The position numbers and the translations under genes were made by a program. A stretch of DNA of 44,585 nucleotides from Sphaerobacter sp. (GTDB taxonomy: Bacteria; Chloroflexota; Chloroflexia; Thermomicrobiales; Thermomicrobiaceae), in assembly GCA_029961075.1 (NCBI GenBank), contig JASBVL010000049.1:1-44585 (forward strand), given 5' to 3'. The notes under the pieces are model-generated. The model was not told where the DNA came from. It made no database searches and was given only the letters and a program-made list of their open reading frames with translations. Positions 1-11,906 of this stretch are shown here, in pieces (position 1 is the stretch's first letter; each line of letters starts with the position of its first letter).

Positions 1-1
1 T

Positions 2-220
2 CAGCACGTGCTCCGCGAGGGCGGGCACGAGGTGAGCTGGGCGCGGACCATCGACGAGGTCCGCCGCGTGGCGGCGAGCAGCGCGCCCGACGCCGTGCTC
101 GTCCAGATCGGGGCGGGCCAGGTCGACCTGCGCGCGCTGCGGGAGACGCTCCGCCGGGCGGGCTACGCGGGGCGGGTCATCGCGGTGGGGCCGGGCGGGC
201 GCGACCGCGGCGGCTGCTAG
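2..220 (+). CDS. C-terminal part of a receiver-like protein (5' end outside window)
   Basis: The frame is open from the window edge and stops with TAG at 218-220, so the start is not visible. The visible 72 residues follow the pattern of a response-regulator receiver fold: a helix ending in GGHEV, a helix rich in A/R, then PDAVLVQI (the strand that normally carries the phospho-acceptor Asp) and GRVIAVGP (the fourth strand). The usual acidic residue after VLVQ is not obvious, and the protein ends soon after the fourth strand, about 40 residues shorter than a normal receiver domain. It may therefore be a degenerate receiver tail or another alpha/beta protein. It is convergent with the malic enzyme gene, only 24 bp away. 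Only the general fold resemblance is claimed. Confidence 0.4.
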   Translation, partial: QHVLREGGHEVSWARTIDEVRRVAASSAPDAVLVQIGAGQVDLRALRETLRRAGYAGRVIAVGPGGRDRGGC

Positions 221-244
221 GCTGGCCGTGGCGACTGCCGGTCC

Positions 245-2827
<2,583 letters not shown>

Positions 2828-2869
2828 GGCGATTGTACACGGCTGGCGGCGCCGGGCACAATCGGATGA

Positions 2870-3515
2870 TTACGGCCTGTCCGGCTCGGTCCAGTTCTCG
2901 CGCAGCACGCGCCGCAGCAGTTTGCCCGCCGCGTTGCGGGGCAGCGGCTCGCGGGTGACGCGGACGCGCGACGGGATCTTGTAGCCCGCCAGGCGCTCCC
3001 GGCAGAAGGCGCGCAGCTCCTCGGGCGACAGCGCGGCCCCGTCCGCCAACCGGACCACGGCGGCGACGGCCTGGCCCCACTCGGGGTCGGGCAGGCCGAT
3101 GACGCCCGCCTCCTGGACCGCGGGGTGGGCCAGCAGCGCGGCCTCCACCTCGGCGGGGTAGACGTTCTCGCCACCGGTGACGATCAGGTCGTCGCGCCGG
3201 TCGAGGACGTAGAGGTAGCCGTCGGCGTCGAGGTAGCCGACGTCGCCGGTGTGAAGCCAGCCATCGGCCAGCGCTTTGGCGGTGGCCTCCGGCCGCCCGT
3301 AGTAGCCGGCGGTCACGATCGGGCCGCGCACCAGGATCTCGCCGGGCGCGCCCGGTGCGGCGGGTCGCCCGTCGCAGACGATGCGGATCTCGTTGGGGTA
3401 GAGCGGCTTGCCAGCCGAGCCGAGCCGGCGGAGCGCGTCCTCGGGCGCGAGGGTGGCCACCTGGGAGGCGGTCTCGGTCAGGCCGTAGGTCTGCATGACC
3501 GGCAGGCCGCGCGCG
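2870..3515 (-). pseudogene. menE: menE 3' remnant: C-terminal part of O-succinylbenzoate-CoA ligase
   Basis: MenE activates O-succinylbenzoate with ATP and CoA in menaquinone synthesis. The remnant has the second half of an ANL-superfamily ligase: TYGLTETASQV (motif A5), HTGDVGYLD (A7), RRDDLIVTGGENVYPAEVEA (A8) and the C-terminal PRNAAGKLLRR with the adenylation Lys. Recognisable homology begins at about ARGLPVMQ, so roughly 280 N-terminal residues, including the P-loop-like A3 motif, are absent. Directly upstream lies menC sequence in another frame, not the missing menE start. The ATG at 3496 (MQTYGL) is internal to the family alignment and would give a 208-residue fragment without an active site. 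It is the last gene of the men operon, 42 bp before the malic enzyme start. It could be a real deletion or an assembly collapse. Confidence 0.85.
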
Positions 3516-4396
3516 GGTGGTCACGATGGCGCGCAGCCCGGCGTCGAGCGCCGCCTCGATGATAGTCCGGGCGGCGCGGGGGCCACCGGCCACCATCGGC
3601 TTGACGACGATCGCGTCGACGGCCTCGGCACGGAGCAGCGCGCGGACGGCGGCCAGCGTGGTGGCGGACTCGTCGGCCGCGAGGGGGACATCGACCGCGC
3701 GGCGCACGCGCGCCAGCCCGGCGAGATCCCCGGCGGGCACCGGCTGCTCCACCAGGTCGAGGTCGTAGGCCGCCAGCCGCCGCAGCAGCGCGATGGCCTG
3801 GTTCGGCTGCCAGGCGCCGTTGGCGTCCAGCCGCAGCGCGACGCCCGGGCCGACCGCCGCGCGCACGGCTGCCACGCGCGCCAGCTCGGCCGCGGCCGAC
3901 CCGGCCACGCCCACCTTGAGCTTGATCGTGGCGAAGCCCTCGGCCACGGCGCGGCGGGCGGCGGCCGCGGCCGCGTCCGCGCCGGGCGCGCCGACGGTGG
4001 CGTTGAGCGGCACAGTGTCGGCGTGGTCGGGCGCGAGCAGGGCCGCGAGCGGCACGCCCCGCGCCCGCCCCAGCGCGTCGAGCGCGGCCGTCTCCAGCCC
4101 GCAGCGGACCGCGGCCGCGCCGGGCCGGTCGAGCGGCAGGGCGGCGAGGCGGTCGAGCAGGGCCGACAGCGTCACTCCGGTCAGCGCCGGGGTGAGGTCT
4201 GCCAGCAGCGCCGCGGCGTCGGCGACCGTGCCGCCGCCGAACTCGGGCAGCGGGGCGGCCTCGCCCAGGCCCACGACCCCGGCGTCGGTCGAGAGCCGCA
4301 GGATCAGCCCCTCGCGGGCCGTCGCGCGGCCGTGCGCGGTGACGAAGGAGGCCGCGAAGGGGATGTGGTAGGGCGTCACCTGGAGGTGGGTGATCC

Positions 4397-4400
<4 letters not shown>
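3516..4400 (-). pseudogene. menC: menC 5' part: O-succinylbenzoate synthase lacking its C-terminus
   Basis: MenC is the enolase-superfamily dehydratase that makes O-succinylbenzoate from SHCHC. From the GTG at 4400, which overlaps the menA stop in a GTGA tetranucleotide, 295 residues match the family: Lys160 and Lys162 (TIKLKVG), Asp192 (LDANG), Glu218 (VEQP), Asp243 (AADES) and Lys267 (VVKP), so all metal and acid/base residues are present. Homology stops at LRAIVTT (about 3516), where the family normally continues with a TIDxG-like loop and some 70-100 more residues closing the barrel. From there the menC frame runs out of frame across menE and stays open to 2790, which would add a meaningless tail of about 240 residues. 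The product is expected to be non-functional. Confidence 0.88.
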
Positions 4401-5302
<902 letters not shown>

Positions 5303-5458
5303 CCGTCGTCGGTCCTCACGCGTCAGTCTTCACCCCGGTGGTGCGATCGCTGGGCGGCCGCCGGCGACCCCGTCCCTCGGGTCCGGCGGTAGGGCCGGCG
5401 GGTGGCGGCAGCCGGCGCTCCCGGCGATGCCGCCGCCCGCCCGCTCCGCGCGCCGCGC

Positions 5459-6286
5459 CTACGGGAAGCGCGGGAACTTGGAGAAGTCGGGCTTGCGCTT
5501 CTCGATGAAGGCGTCGCGGCCCTCCTTGGCCTCGTCGGTCAGGTAGTAGAGCAGCGTCGCGTCGCCCGCCAGTTGCTGCAGGCCGGCCAGGCCGTCGGTG
5601 TCGGCATTGAAGGCCGCCTTGAGGAAGCGGATCGCCGTCGGGCTCTTCTCCAGGATCTCCCGCGCCCACTGCACCGCCTCCTCCTCCAGCCGCTCCAGCG
5701 GGACGACGGTGTTGACCAGCCCCATCTGGAGCGCCTCCTGGGCGGTGTACTGGCGGCAGAGGTACCAGATCTCGCGGGCCTTCTTGTGCCCGACCACCCG
5801 GGCCAGGTAGGTCGCGCCGTAGCCGGCGTCGAAGCTGCCGACCTTGGGCCCGGTCTGGCCGAAGATGGCATTGTCGGCGGCGATGGTCAGGTCGCAGATC
5901 AGGTGGAGCACGTGGCCGCCGCCGATGGCGTAGCCGGCCACGACCGCGATGACCGGCTTGGGCAGGAGCCGGATCTGCCGCTGGACGTCCAGGATGTTGA
6001 GCCGCGGGACGCCCTGGTCGTCGACGTAGCCGCCGTCGCCGCGGACCTTCTGGTCGCCGCCGGAGCAGAAGGCTTTGTCGCCCTCACCGGTCAGGAGCAC
6101 GACCCCGATGCTGGGGTCCTCGCGCGCGTGGGCGAAGGCGTCCGACATCTCGAACACCGTGAGCGGGCGGAAGGCGTTGCGCACTTCAGGCCGGTTGATG
6201 GTGATCTTGGCGATCCCCTCGCCCTCGGCCCGCTCGTAGCGGATGTCGGTGTACTGCTTGATCGGCACCCAGGTGACGCTGCTCAT
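5459..6286 (-). CDS. menB: 1,4-dihydroxy-2-naphthoyl-CoA synthase
   Basis: MenB is a crotonase-fold enzyme that cyclises O-succinylbenzoyl-CoA to DHNA-CoA. The 275 residues show the oxyanion-hole segments AFCSGGDQ and [27 protein letters not shown], and the MenB signature [14 protein letters not shown]. In known enzymes a Gly at the QTG position goes with the bicarbonate-dependent type, so this one is probably bicarbonate-dependent (inference). It starts with ATG at 6286 after GGAGGG with 6 nt spacing. Its upstream neighbour menH is separated by a 517-bp repeat block, so menB, menA, menC and menE may be transcribed partly separately from menF, menD and menH. Confidence 0.96.
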   Translation of the reverse strand: MSSVTWVPIKQYTDIRYERAEGEGIAKITINRPEVRNAFRPLTVFEMSDAFAHAREDPSIGVVLLTGEGDKAFCSGGDQKVRGDGGYVDDQGVPRLNILDVQRQIRLLPKPVIAVVAGYAIGGGHVLHLICDLTIAADNAIFGQTGPKVGSFDAGYGATYLARVVGHKKAREIWYLCRQYTAQEALQMGLVNTVVPLERLEEEAVQWAREILEKSPTAIRFLKAAFNADTDGLAGLQQLAGDATLLYYLTDEAKEGRDAFIEKRKPDFSKFPRFP

Positions 6287-6309
6287 GAGACCCTCCGTTG
6301 TCAGATGTC

Positions 6310-6454
6310 ATGCGTCATACGTGTTGCGTATTGCGTATTGCGTACTCCGTGCTGCGTGGGGCGTGGGGCGTGGGGCGTTGGGCGCGCCCCTCACCCCCTG
6401 CCCCCTCTCCCACAAAGGGGAGAACGGAATACGCACCACGGAACACGCAGCACG
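6310..6454. repeat. Composite repeat: heptamer array, palindromic core, inverted heptamer array
   Basis: From 6310 to 6386 eleven 7-bp units follow one another in strict period, all of the form NNGCGTN (for example TTGCGTA three times, CTCCGTG, CTGCGTG, GGGCGTG). Then comes a GC-rich core (6385-6424) with the family block CCCCCTCTCCC followed by a short GGGGAGA arm. From 6426 to 6454 at least four units of the same heptamer stand on the other strand (GCGTGCT, GCGTGTT, CCGTGGT, GCGTATT read on the minus strand). The whole could fold into a long imperfect hairpin. It lies between menH and menB. No coding capacity is seen. Confidence 0.8.
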
Positions 6455-6527
6455 CCTGATGGGCGGGATCGTGAAGCATCCCCACTACCGTTTTGCCGAC
6501 GCGGGCCGTTGCTCTGGTACGTGTCGC

Positions 6528-6735
6528 CGGCACGGCGCGGGGCTAAAGCCACCGCTCTCACCAGGCGAAGCCCGCTAAAGCGGGCTGAGACGGCAGACAG
6601 GTCGAAACCCCGGTGTGCATGCTCAGCCGACGTATGAATGTTGACAAATACATGGCCCATTCCTGCCACCCCGTCCCCAGCCCGCTTCAGCGGGCTTTTC
6701 GTTGTCAGCCCGGGGCTTGAGCCCCGGGGCCGCGC
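6528..6735. repeat. Inverted pair of palindromic elements (MITE-like or REP pair)
   Basis: Two blocks face each other. The left block has GGGGCTAAAGCC and then the palindrome AGCCCGCT-AA-AGCGGGCT (6569-6586). The right block has AGCCCGCT-TC-AGCGGGCT (6679-6696), followed by TTTTC and CCCGGGGCT-TG-AGCCCCGGG (6709-6728). Between them is about 90 bp of unrelated, less GC-rich sequence containing a TTGACA. The symmetric order suggests one mobile unit or a pair of REP elements in opposite orientation. The right palindrome with its T run could also act as a terminator on the plus strand. There is no coding frame of note. Confidence 0.6.
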
Positions 6736-6803
6736 CCGAGCGACGGGAGCCAATCGCTCGCCATCGCGACGGTGTGAGTCGGTCCCCGGATTATCGTGCA
6801 TCC

Positions 6804-7634
6804 TCATCGGTCCTGCTCCTCCCCCACCAGGAACGCCAGCACGGCTTGGGTGAAGGCCGCCGGCTGCTCGAGGTGCGCGGCGTGGCCGGCGTCGGGGATG
6901 ATCGCGGCCGTCGCCCGCGGCATGGCGGCCGCCATGGTTTGGCACAGCGCGCGATACTTTCCGTCCAGCTCGCCGGCGATGAGGAGCGCGGGCACCTGGA
7001 TCTCGCCCAGGCGGTCGTGCACCGGCGGCATGACCCCGGCGCCCATGCCGCGCAGGCTGTTGGCCAGGCCGCGCGGGGTGTGGGCCAGCCGCTGCGCGCG
7101 CAGCCGGGCCCGCGTCGCCGCCGGCAGCCGCTGCTGCGTGGCGAAGAGGGGCAGCCGCTCCCAGGCGTCGACGAAGGACGCCAGCCCCTCGCGCTCGATC
7201 TGCTCGGCCAGGGCGGCGTCGCTGGCCGCCCGGGCCGCCCGCTCGGCCGGGTCGGCGATCCCCGGCGAGGCGCCCTCCAGCACGAGCGCGGTCACCCGCT
7301 CGGGCGCCGCCAGCGCGAGGTGCAGCGCCACGCGGCCACCCATGGAGTAGCCGAGGACGGCGGTGCGCTCGATGGCGAGCGCGTCGAGCAGGGCGACCAG
7401 GTCGGCCACGCAGCGGTCCATGGCGTAGCGGGCCGGGTCGGCCGGCGCGTCGGAGTGCCCGTGCCCGATCAGGTCGGGCGCGACGGTGGTGACGTGCCGC
7501 TGGAGGGCGGGCAGCAGCGGCGCCCAGGTGGCGGCGCTGCCGGTAAAGCCGTGGAGCAGGAGCAGCGGCGGGCCGTCGCCGCCGCGCTCGACGTGCAGCC
7601 GGATGTCGTTGACCGCAATCAGGGCCACGTCGAC
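6804..7634 (-). CDS. menH: SHCHC synthase (2-succinyl-6-hydroxy-2,4-cyclohexadiene-1-carboxylate synthase), alpha/beta hydrolase
   Basis: MenH removes pyruvate from SEPHCHC in menaquinone synthesis. The protein (about 276 residues) is an alpha/beta hydrolase: LLLHGFTGSAATW (oxyanion region), the nucleophile elbow GYSMGG, the acid in GELDGKY and the His in AGHAAHLEQP form the triad. It lies directly downstream of menD and overlaps its end: GTG codons at 7634 and 7628 both precede the menD stop (7619-7621), so the exact start is uncertain by two codons. The position between menD and menB in the operon supports MenH rather than a generic hydrolase. Confidence 0.9.
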   Translation of the reverse strand, partial: VDVALIAVNDIRLHVERGGDGPPLLLLHGFTGSAATWAPLLPALQRHVTTVAPDLIGHGHSDAPADPARYAMDRCVADLVALLDALAIERTAVLGYSMGGRVALHLALAAPERVTALVLEGASPGIADPAERAARAASDAALAEQIEREGLASFVDAWERLPLFATQQRLPAATRARLRAQRLAHTPRGLANSLRGMGAGVMPPVHDRLGEIQVPALLIAGELDGKYRALCQTMAAAMPRATAAIIPDAGHAAHLEQPAAFTQAVLAFLVGEEQDR

Positions 7635-9436
7635 ACCTCGCTCGCCAGCGCCGCGGACACCGCCCGCCACATCTCCCGGTGGAGGGTGACGTTCCGCGCC
7701 CGGTCGGTCGGCACCTCGACGATGTGGAGGCCGGGCGCCGCCACACCCTGCGCCACGGCCTCGCGGAAGGCGTCCCAGGTCGCCACGCGGGTGTAGGCCG
7801 CGCCGTAGAGGTCGGCCACGGGCCTGAAGTCGAGGCCGTGCGGCGTGCCGAAGAGCGTCTCGAAGTGCTCGGGATAGGCGGCCTGGGGCAGGAAGGAGAA
7901 GATGCCGCCGCCGTCGTTGTTGAGGAGCACGATGGTCGCGCTGAGCTGGTGGAGCCTGGCGGCCAGCAGGCCGTTCATGTCGTGATAGAAGGAGATGTCG
8001 CCGATGGCGAGCACGAGCGGCCCCTCGCCCGTGGCGACCGCGCCGAGGGCGCTGGAGATGACGCCGTCGATGCCGTTGGCGCCGCGGTTGGCCAGGAAGC
8101 GGATGGCGCGCCGGCTCCGGGGGAAGAAGGTGTCGAGGTCGCGCACCGGCATGCTGTTCCCGGCGAAGAGCGTGCTGCCCTCCGGCAGCAGCGCGGCCAG
8201 CTCGGCGAAGACCTTGCCCTCGAAGAGCTCATCCAGGCGGGCCAGCCGGTCGGCGATGGCCGTGCGGGTGACCCGGTCGACCGCCTGCCAGGTGGTGAGC
8301 CAGGGGGAGCGAGGGCCCTCACCCCCCGGCCCCCTCTCCCAACTTTGGGAGAGGGGGGGAGCGACCGAATCACGCGCCAATTCCGCACAGAGCGCGGCGC
8401 AGAGGTGGGTCGGGGCGGCGTGGACCACCCGCGCGGCGAGGAGCGCCGGGTCCTCCCAGCCGTCGCCGCCGTCGACCACGATGTGCCGCGCGGCGGGGTG
8501 GCGCTGGAGGTAGAGCAGCACCGGCTTGGAGGTTGGCATGGCGCCGAAGCGCAGCACCAGATCGGGCGCCAGGCGCTCGACGAGGACCGCGTCGCGCAGG
8601 AAGGCGTCGTAGCTGTCGAGCACGACGTCGTCGACGTGCGGCCCGCAGCGCACGTGCGACAGCGGGTCGGCCAGCACCGGGAAGCCAAGGGCGCGCGCCA
8701 GCCGAACGACGGCCGGGCCGAGCGCCGGGTCGGTCTGCGGGCCGCAGACGATCAGGCCGCGGCGCGCGGCGACCAGCTCCGCCGCCAGCGCGCGGACCGC
8801 CGCCGGGTCCGGCACCCGGGGCGCGCGCGACACCGCGATCGGCCCCGGCGCGGCCTCGGCGAGCCCGTCGTCGGGGGTGTACCCCTCCGGCGGCAGGGGC
8901 ATGAGCGGCTCGCGGAAGGGGAAGTTGAGATGCACCGGCCCGGCCGGGTCGGCCAGCGCGGTGGCGGCGGCGCGGGCGGCCAGCATGCGGGCGTAGCGCA
9001 GGAGACCGGGCGTGGCCTCCGGCAGGGCCGCGTCGACGAACCACTTGACCGCACGGCCGAAGAGGTGGATCTGGTCGATCGCCTGCGGGGCGCCGACGTC
9101 GCGCAGCTCGTGCGGGCGGTCGGCGGTGAGCAGGAGCAGCGGCACGCGGGCGTAGCGCGCCTCGATCGCGGCCGGGAGGAAGTTGGCGGCCGCGGTGCCG
9201 GACGAGCAGACGACGGCGACCGGCTCCTGCCGGGCCTTGGCCATGCCGAGGGCGAAGAAGGCGGCCGAGCGCTCGTCCAGGTGCGCCCAGAGGCGGATGT
9301 CGGGGTGGCGCGCCAGCATCACCGCCAGCGGCGTGGAGCGGGAGCCGGGCGCGAAGACGACGTGGCGTACCCCGGCCCGGGCCAGCTCGTCCACGAAGGC
9401 GCCGACGTAGGCGAAGGTCACTTGCTCGTGCGTCAC
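7619..9436 (-). CDS. menD: SEPHCHC synthase (thiamine-diphosphate enzyme), with an in-frame palindromic repeat
   Basis: MenD joins isochorismate and the succinic semialdehyde unit from 2-oxoglutarate using thiamine diphosphate and Mg2+. At 605 residues it is slightly long for the family. Visible are FAPGSRSTPLA near the N-terminus, the CSSGTAAANFLPA segment near the ThDP site, and the C-terminal ThDP/Mg motif GDISFYHDMNGLL with NNDGGGIFSFLPQ. The GTG start at 9436 overlaps the menF stop (GTGA). Residues about 358-375 (PPLSQSWERGPGGEG) are encoded by a palindromic repeat found elsewhere in this window; they sit in the middle-to-C-terminal domain region and have no equivalent in MenD proteins I know. 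The frame is intact across the insert, so the protein is probably functional. Confidence 0.95.
   Translation of the reverse strand: MTHEQVTFAYVGAFVDELARAGVRHVVFAPGSRSTPLAVMLARHPDIRLWAHLDERSAAFFALGMAKARQEPVAVVCSSGTAAANFLPAAIEARYARVPLLLLTADRPHELRDVGAPQAIDQIHLFGRAVKWFVDAALPEATPGLLRYARMLAARAAATALADPAGPVHLNFPFREPLMPLPPEGYTPDDGLAEAAPGPIAVSRAPRVPDPAAVRALAAELVAARRGLIVCGPQTDPALGPAVVRLARALGFPVLADPLSHVRCGPHVDDVVLDSYDAFLRDAVLVERLAPDLVLRFGAMPTSKPVLLYLQRHPAARHIVVDGGDGWEDPALLAARVVHAAPTHLCAALCAELARDSVAPPLSQSWERGPGGEGPRSPWLTTWQAVDRVTRTAIADRLARLDELFEGKVFAELAALLPEGSTLFAGNSMPVRDLDTFFPRSRRAIRFLANRGANGIDGVISSALGAVATGEGPLVLAIGDISFYHDMNGLLAARLHQLSATIVLLNNDGGGIFSFLPQAAYPEHFETLFGTPHGLDFRPVADLYGAAYTRVATWDAFREAVAQGVAAPGLHIVEVPTDRARNVTLHREMWRAVSAALASEVSTWP
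8311..8361. repeat. Palindromic repeat copy inside menD
   Basis: The block has GGGCCCTCACC, a C-rich stretch and then the palindrome CCCCTCTCCC-AACTTT-GGGAGAGGGG (about 8331-8356). The same core stands between genes at 11984-12029 (CCCCTCTCCCAACGTTGG...). On the minus strand it is read in the menD frame as PPLSQSWERGPGGEG. Its length is a multiple that keeps the frame open. This is therefore a repeat element expressed as part of a protein. Confidence 0.85.
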
Positions 9437-10902
9437 GCGGTCCCTGCCTCTTCGATTCCCAACGCCGCCAGCATCGGCCGCAACTTCACCGCCGACTCGG
9501 CGTACTCCCGCTCCGGGTCGGAGTCGCCCATGATGCCGCAGCCGGCGAAGAGGGTGGCTTCGGCGCCCGCGACCAGCGCCGAGCGCAGCGCCACGGCGAA
9601 CTCGCCGTGGCCGGCGGCGTCGACCCAGCCCACCGGCGCGGCGTACCAGCCCCGATCCAGCCCCTCGTGCTCCCGGATGTAGCGCAGCGCCGCCGCGCGG
9701 GGCATGCCGCCGACGGCCGGCGTCGGGTGCAGCCGCCCGACGAGATCGAACAGCGTGGCGCCGTCGCGCAGCCGAGCGGTCACCGGCGTGTAGAGGTGGT
9801 GCACGTTGCGCACGGTCAGCAGCGTCGGCTCCGCCGGCGCCTGGATGTCGACGCAGTGCTCGGCGAGCGCGGCGAGGATCGCCCGCACCACCACGGCGTG
9901 CTCGGCGCGGTCCTTGGCGCTGGCGAGCAGCGCGGCGCCGAGGGCGCGGTCCTCCGCCGGCGTGGCCCCGCGCCGGATCGAGCCCGCCAGGCTGGCCACG
10001 CGCACGCCCTGCTCGTCCAGCCGCACCAGCCGCTCGGGCGTGGCGCCCAGGAAGACGCGCTCGCCGCGGGCGATGGCGAAGACGTAGCAGGTGGGGTAGG
10101 CATCGCGCAGCCGCCGGAGCGCGGCGTCGAGGTCGAAGGGTGCCGGCTCCTCGACGTGCAGCGCGCGGGCGAGCACGACCTTCTCCAGCTCGCCCCGCCG
10201 CACGGCCGCGGCGGCCGCGGCGACGGCGGCGTGCCAGTCGGGAGCAGCCCGCACCCCCGGCCCCGCTCCCAACTCTGGGAGCGGGGAGCGGTTCGTCGTC
10301 GTTCCGTTCCCCCGCTCCCAAGGTTGGGAGCGGGGGGCGGGGGGCGCGGGGCAGCCGGCCATGAATGCACGCCAGGTCTCCACCATCTGGCGCGCGGCCG
10401 CTGCGGGATCGTCGTCCTGCCCCACCACCGCATTGACGGTCAGCCAGGCGTCGCGGCCATGCAGGGAGAGCATCAGCCGCGGCAGGACCAGCCGGGCGGC
10501 GGGGAAGCCGCGCCAGCGCGGGGTGGCGGGGCGCGCAGGGTCGAAGGCGAAGCCGCCGAGGAGGGCCGGGCCGGGGCCGTCGCCGGAGAGCAGCGCGCCC
10601 GCCAGCAGGTCGCGCCAGGCGGCGGCGGCCGCGGCGAAGCGGTCCGGGGCGTCCGGCTCGATGGCGTGGGCGACGTCGACGCTCACCAGGGCCATGCCCT
10701 CGTCGGGCCGGAGCCAGAGGCCGCGGTCGTCCGCCAGCTCCGCCGCCCAGGAGAAGGCATCGATCGGGTCGACCCAGGGCACGCGCTCGCGGTGGCTTAC
10801 CAGCACGGGCGCGCCGCGCGCCGCGGCCAGCCGGCTGGCCTGCGCCGTGAGCGCCCCCAGCACCTGGGCGAGGCCGGTCCGATCCGTCACCGACAGCGCC
10901 AT
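9433..10902 (-). CDS. menF: Isochorismate synthase, with an in-frame double palindromic repeat
   Basis: MenF converts chorismate to isochorismate, the committed step to menaquinone. The 489-residue protein has the chorismate-binding domain in its C-terminal half: [12 protein letters not shown] with the catalytic Lys, [38 protein letters not shown] and the Mg-binding [10 protein letters not shown]...[10 protein letters not shown]. It starts with ATG at 10902 behind a G-rich Shine-Dalgarno stretch, 16 nt after the TetR gene. Residues about 187-216 (RSQPWERG...[11 protein letters not shown]) come from two adjacent palindromic repeat copies and lie just before the conserved chorismate-binding domain, a natural linker. 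MenF rather than EntC or DhbC is inferred from the men operon. Confidence 0.94.
   Translation of the reverse strand: MALSVTDRTGLAQVLGALTAQASRLAAARGAPVLVSHRERVPWVDPIDAFSWAAELADDRGLWLRPDEGMALVSVDVAHAIEPDAPDRFAAAAAAWRDLLAGALLSGDGPGPALLGGFAFDPARPATPRWRGFPAARLVLPRLMLSLHGRDAWLTVNAVVGQDDDPAAAARQMVETWRAFMAGCPAPPAPRSQPWERGNGTTTNRSPLPELGAGPGVRAAPDWHAAVAAAAAAVRRGELEKVVLARALHVEEPAPFDLDAALRRLRDAYPTCYVFAIARGERVFLGATPERLVRLDEQGVRVASLAGSIRRGATPAEDRALGAALLASAKDRAEHAVVVRAILAALAEHCVDIQAPAEPTLLTVRNVHHLYTPVTARLRDGATLFDLVGRLHPTPAVGGMPRAAALRYIREHEGLDRGWYAAPVGWVDAAGHGEFAVALRSALVAGAEATLFAGCGIMGDSDPEREYAESAVKLRPMLAALGIEEAGTA
10257..10340. repeat. Two palindromic repeat copies inside menF
   Basis: Copy A (about 10261-10287) is CCCCGCTCCC-AACTCT-GGGAGCGGGG and copy B (about 10309-10337) is CCCCGCTCCC-AAGGTT-GGGAGCGGGG, separated by about 22 bp. 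They are the GAGCGGGG variant of the GAGAGGGG core seen in menD. Copy B is read in the menF frame as PRSQPWERG, almost the same peptide as PLSQSWERG in menD, so both were inserted in the same orientation and phase. Confidence 0.85.
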
Positions 10903-10918
10903 CCCGTGACCCCCCGCC

Positions 10919-11518
10919 TCATTCGGCCGGCATGCCGACGCTGCGGCGCAGCAGGGCGCGCAGGGCGGGATAGGCGCGCTCCAGCGGCGGCGGGTCGGGG
11001 TCGAGCAGCCAGTCGGTCACGACCTCGTTGATGGCCCCGAACAGGGCGAGCCCCGCGACCCGGGAGTCGATTGGCGGGAAGTCGCCGCGGCGGATGCCCT
11101 CGTCCAGGTGGCGGGCGATCAGGCCGGCGAAGGCGCGGTGGATCTCCATCATCTTGGCGTTGAACTCGCGGCCGGCGCCGAGCGCATCGACGAGGAAGAG
11201 GCGGGCGAGCGAGCGGTGGTCGGCGAAGGTGTCGAGGACGACGCGCAGGGCGGCGTCGATCTTGGCGAGCGGGTCGGTCTCGGCCGCGATGGCGGCCTCG
11301 GCGCGGGCCATGAGAAGCGCCGCCATGCGGTCGAGCAGGGCGAGGAAGATGGCCTGCTTATTCGGGAAATGGAAGTAGACGCCGCCCTTGGACGTGTCGG
11401 ATTCGACGGCGATCTCGTCCATGGCGGCCTCGCGGTAGCCGCGGCGTGCGAAGACGGCGAGCGCGGCCTCCAGGATGCGCTCGCGTCGCACCTCGGCCCG
11501 AGTCTGCTCGCGCGCCAC
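10919..11518 (-). CDS. TetR-family transcriptional regulator, first gene of the men operon
   Basis: A 199-residue TetR/AcrR repressor. The N-terminal DNA-binding domain is RERILEAALAVFARRGYREAAMDEIAVESDTSKGGVYFHFPNKQAIF (residues about 13-60), with the classic helix-turn-helix ending GGVYFHFPNK. The rest is an all-helical ligand domain that I cannot assign to a ligand. The GTG start at 11518 has GAGGGGAG 6-7 nt upstream. The gene ends 16 nt before menF on the same strand, so it is probably co-transcribed with the men genes and may control them. A perfect palindrome lies 30 bp upstream of its start. Confidence 0.92.
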   Translation of the reverse strand: MAREQTRAEVRRERILEAALAVFARRGYREAAMDEIAVESDTSKGGVYFHFPNKQAIFLALLDRMAALLMARAEAAIAAETDPLAKIDAALRVVLDTFADHRSLARLFLVDALGAGREFNAKMMEIHRAFAGLIARHLDEGIRRGDFPPIDSRVAGLALFGAINEVVTDWLLDPDPPPLERAYPALRALLRRSVGMPAE

Positions 11519-11548
11519 GCTTCGCTCCCCTCGTCCCTGTCCGCGGCC

Positions 11549-11572
11549 AACCGACCGACGCGTCGGTCGGTT
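11549..11572. promoter_or_regulatory. Perfect 24-bp palindrome, probable TetR operator
   Basis: The half-site AACCGACCGACG is followed directly by its exact reverse complement, giving a 24-bp perfect dyad. It lies just upstream of the TetR gene and thus of the whole men cluster. A TATCAT hexamer (11582-11577 on the minus strand) could be a -10 box with only a weak -35 (TTCCCT) 17 nt before, so the dyad would cover the transcription start. TetR proteins often bind such GACCG/CGGTC dyads and repress themselves; that this one is autoregulatory is inference. Confidence 0.75.
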
Positions 11573-11610
11573 TCTGATGATAGCAGGAGGCCGGGGTGGA
11601 GGGAAGGGGG

Positions 11611-11738
11611 ATGCGCGATGCGTACTGCGTACTGCGTACTGCGTATTCCGTACTGCGTGGTGCGTGGTGCGTGTTCCGTGCTCCCCCTCTGCCTGGGTGA
11701 GAGGGCGTCATGCGTTATGCGTCACGCGTCATACGTCG
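11611..11738. repeat. Heptamer arrays flanking a GC-rich repeat core
   Basis: Ten 7-bp units run without interruption from 11611 to 11680 (ATGCGCG, ATGCGTA, CTGCGTA three times, TTCCGTA, CTGCGTG, GTGCGTG twice, TTCCGTG). A short core CTCCCCCTCTGCC...GTGAGAGGG follows (11681-11703), and then about five more units of type GCGTCAT (11704-11738) in the same orientation. The unit and its period match the block at 6310-6454. The array lies between the TetR promoter region and the Nudix gene. Confidence 0.8.
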
Positions 11739-11906
11739 GGCGCGGCCTCGGTGTGGTAGGGGAGGGCCTGGTGCCCTCCCGCGGAGCGCCGGCGTCGCGC
11801 GGCGCCCCGGGCACCGGCCCGGCGCGGATACCCGACTCTGTCGGCAAACTCCATTCAGCCGGCCATGCATGGTCTCCCTCGCCGCACCCGCACGCGGGTA
11901 CCCGCC

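Noticed and set aside
3497-3562. Programmed frameshift joining menC and menE into one protein
   Set aside because: Both proteins lack large conserved parts at the joint, so a shift of frame would not restore either one. A deletion explains it better.
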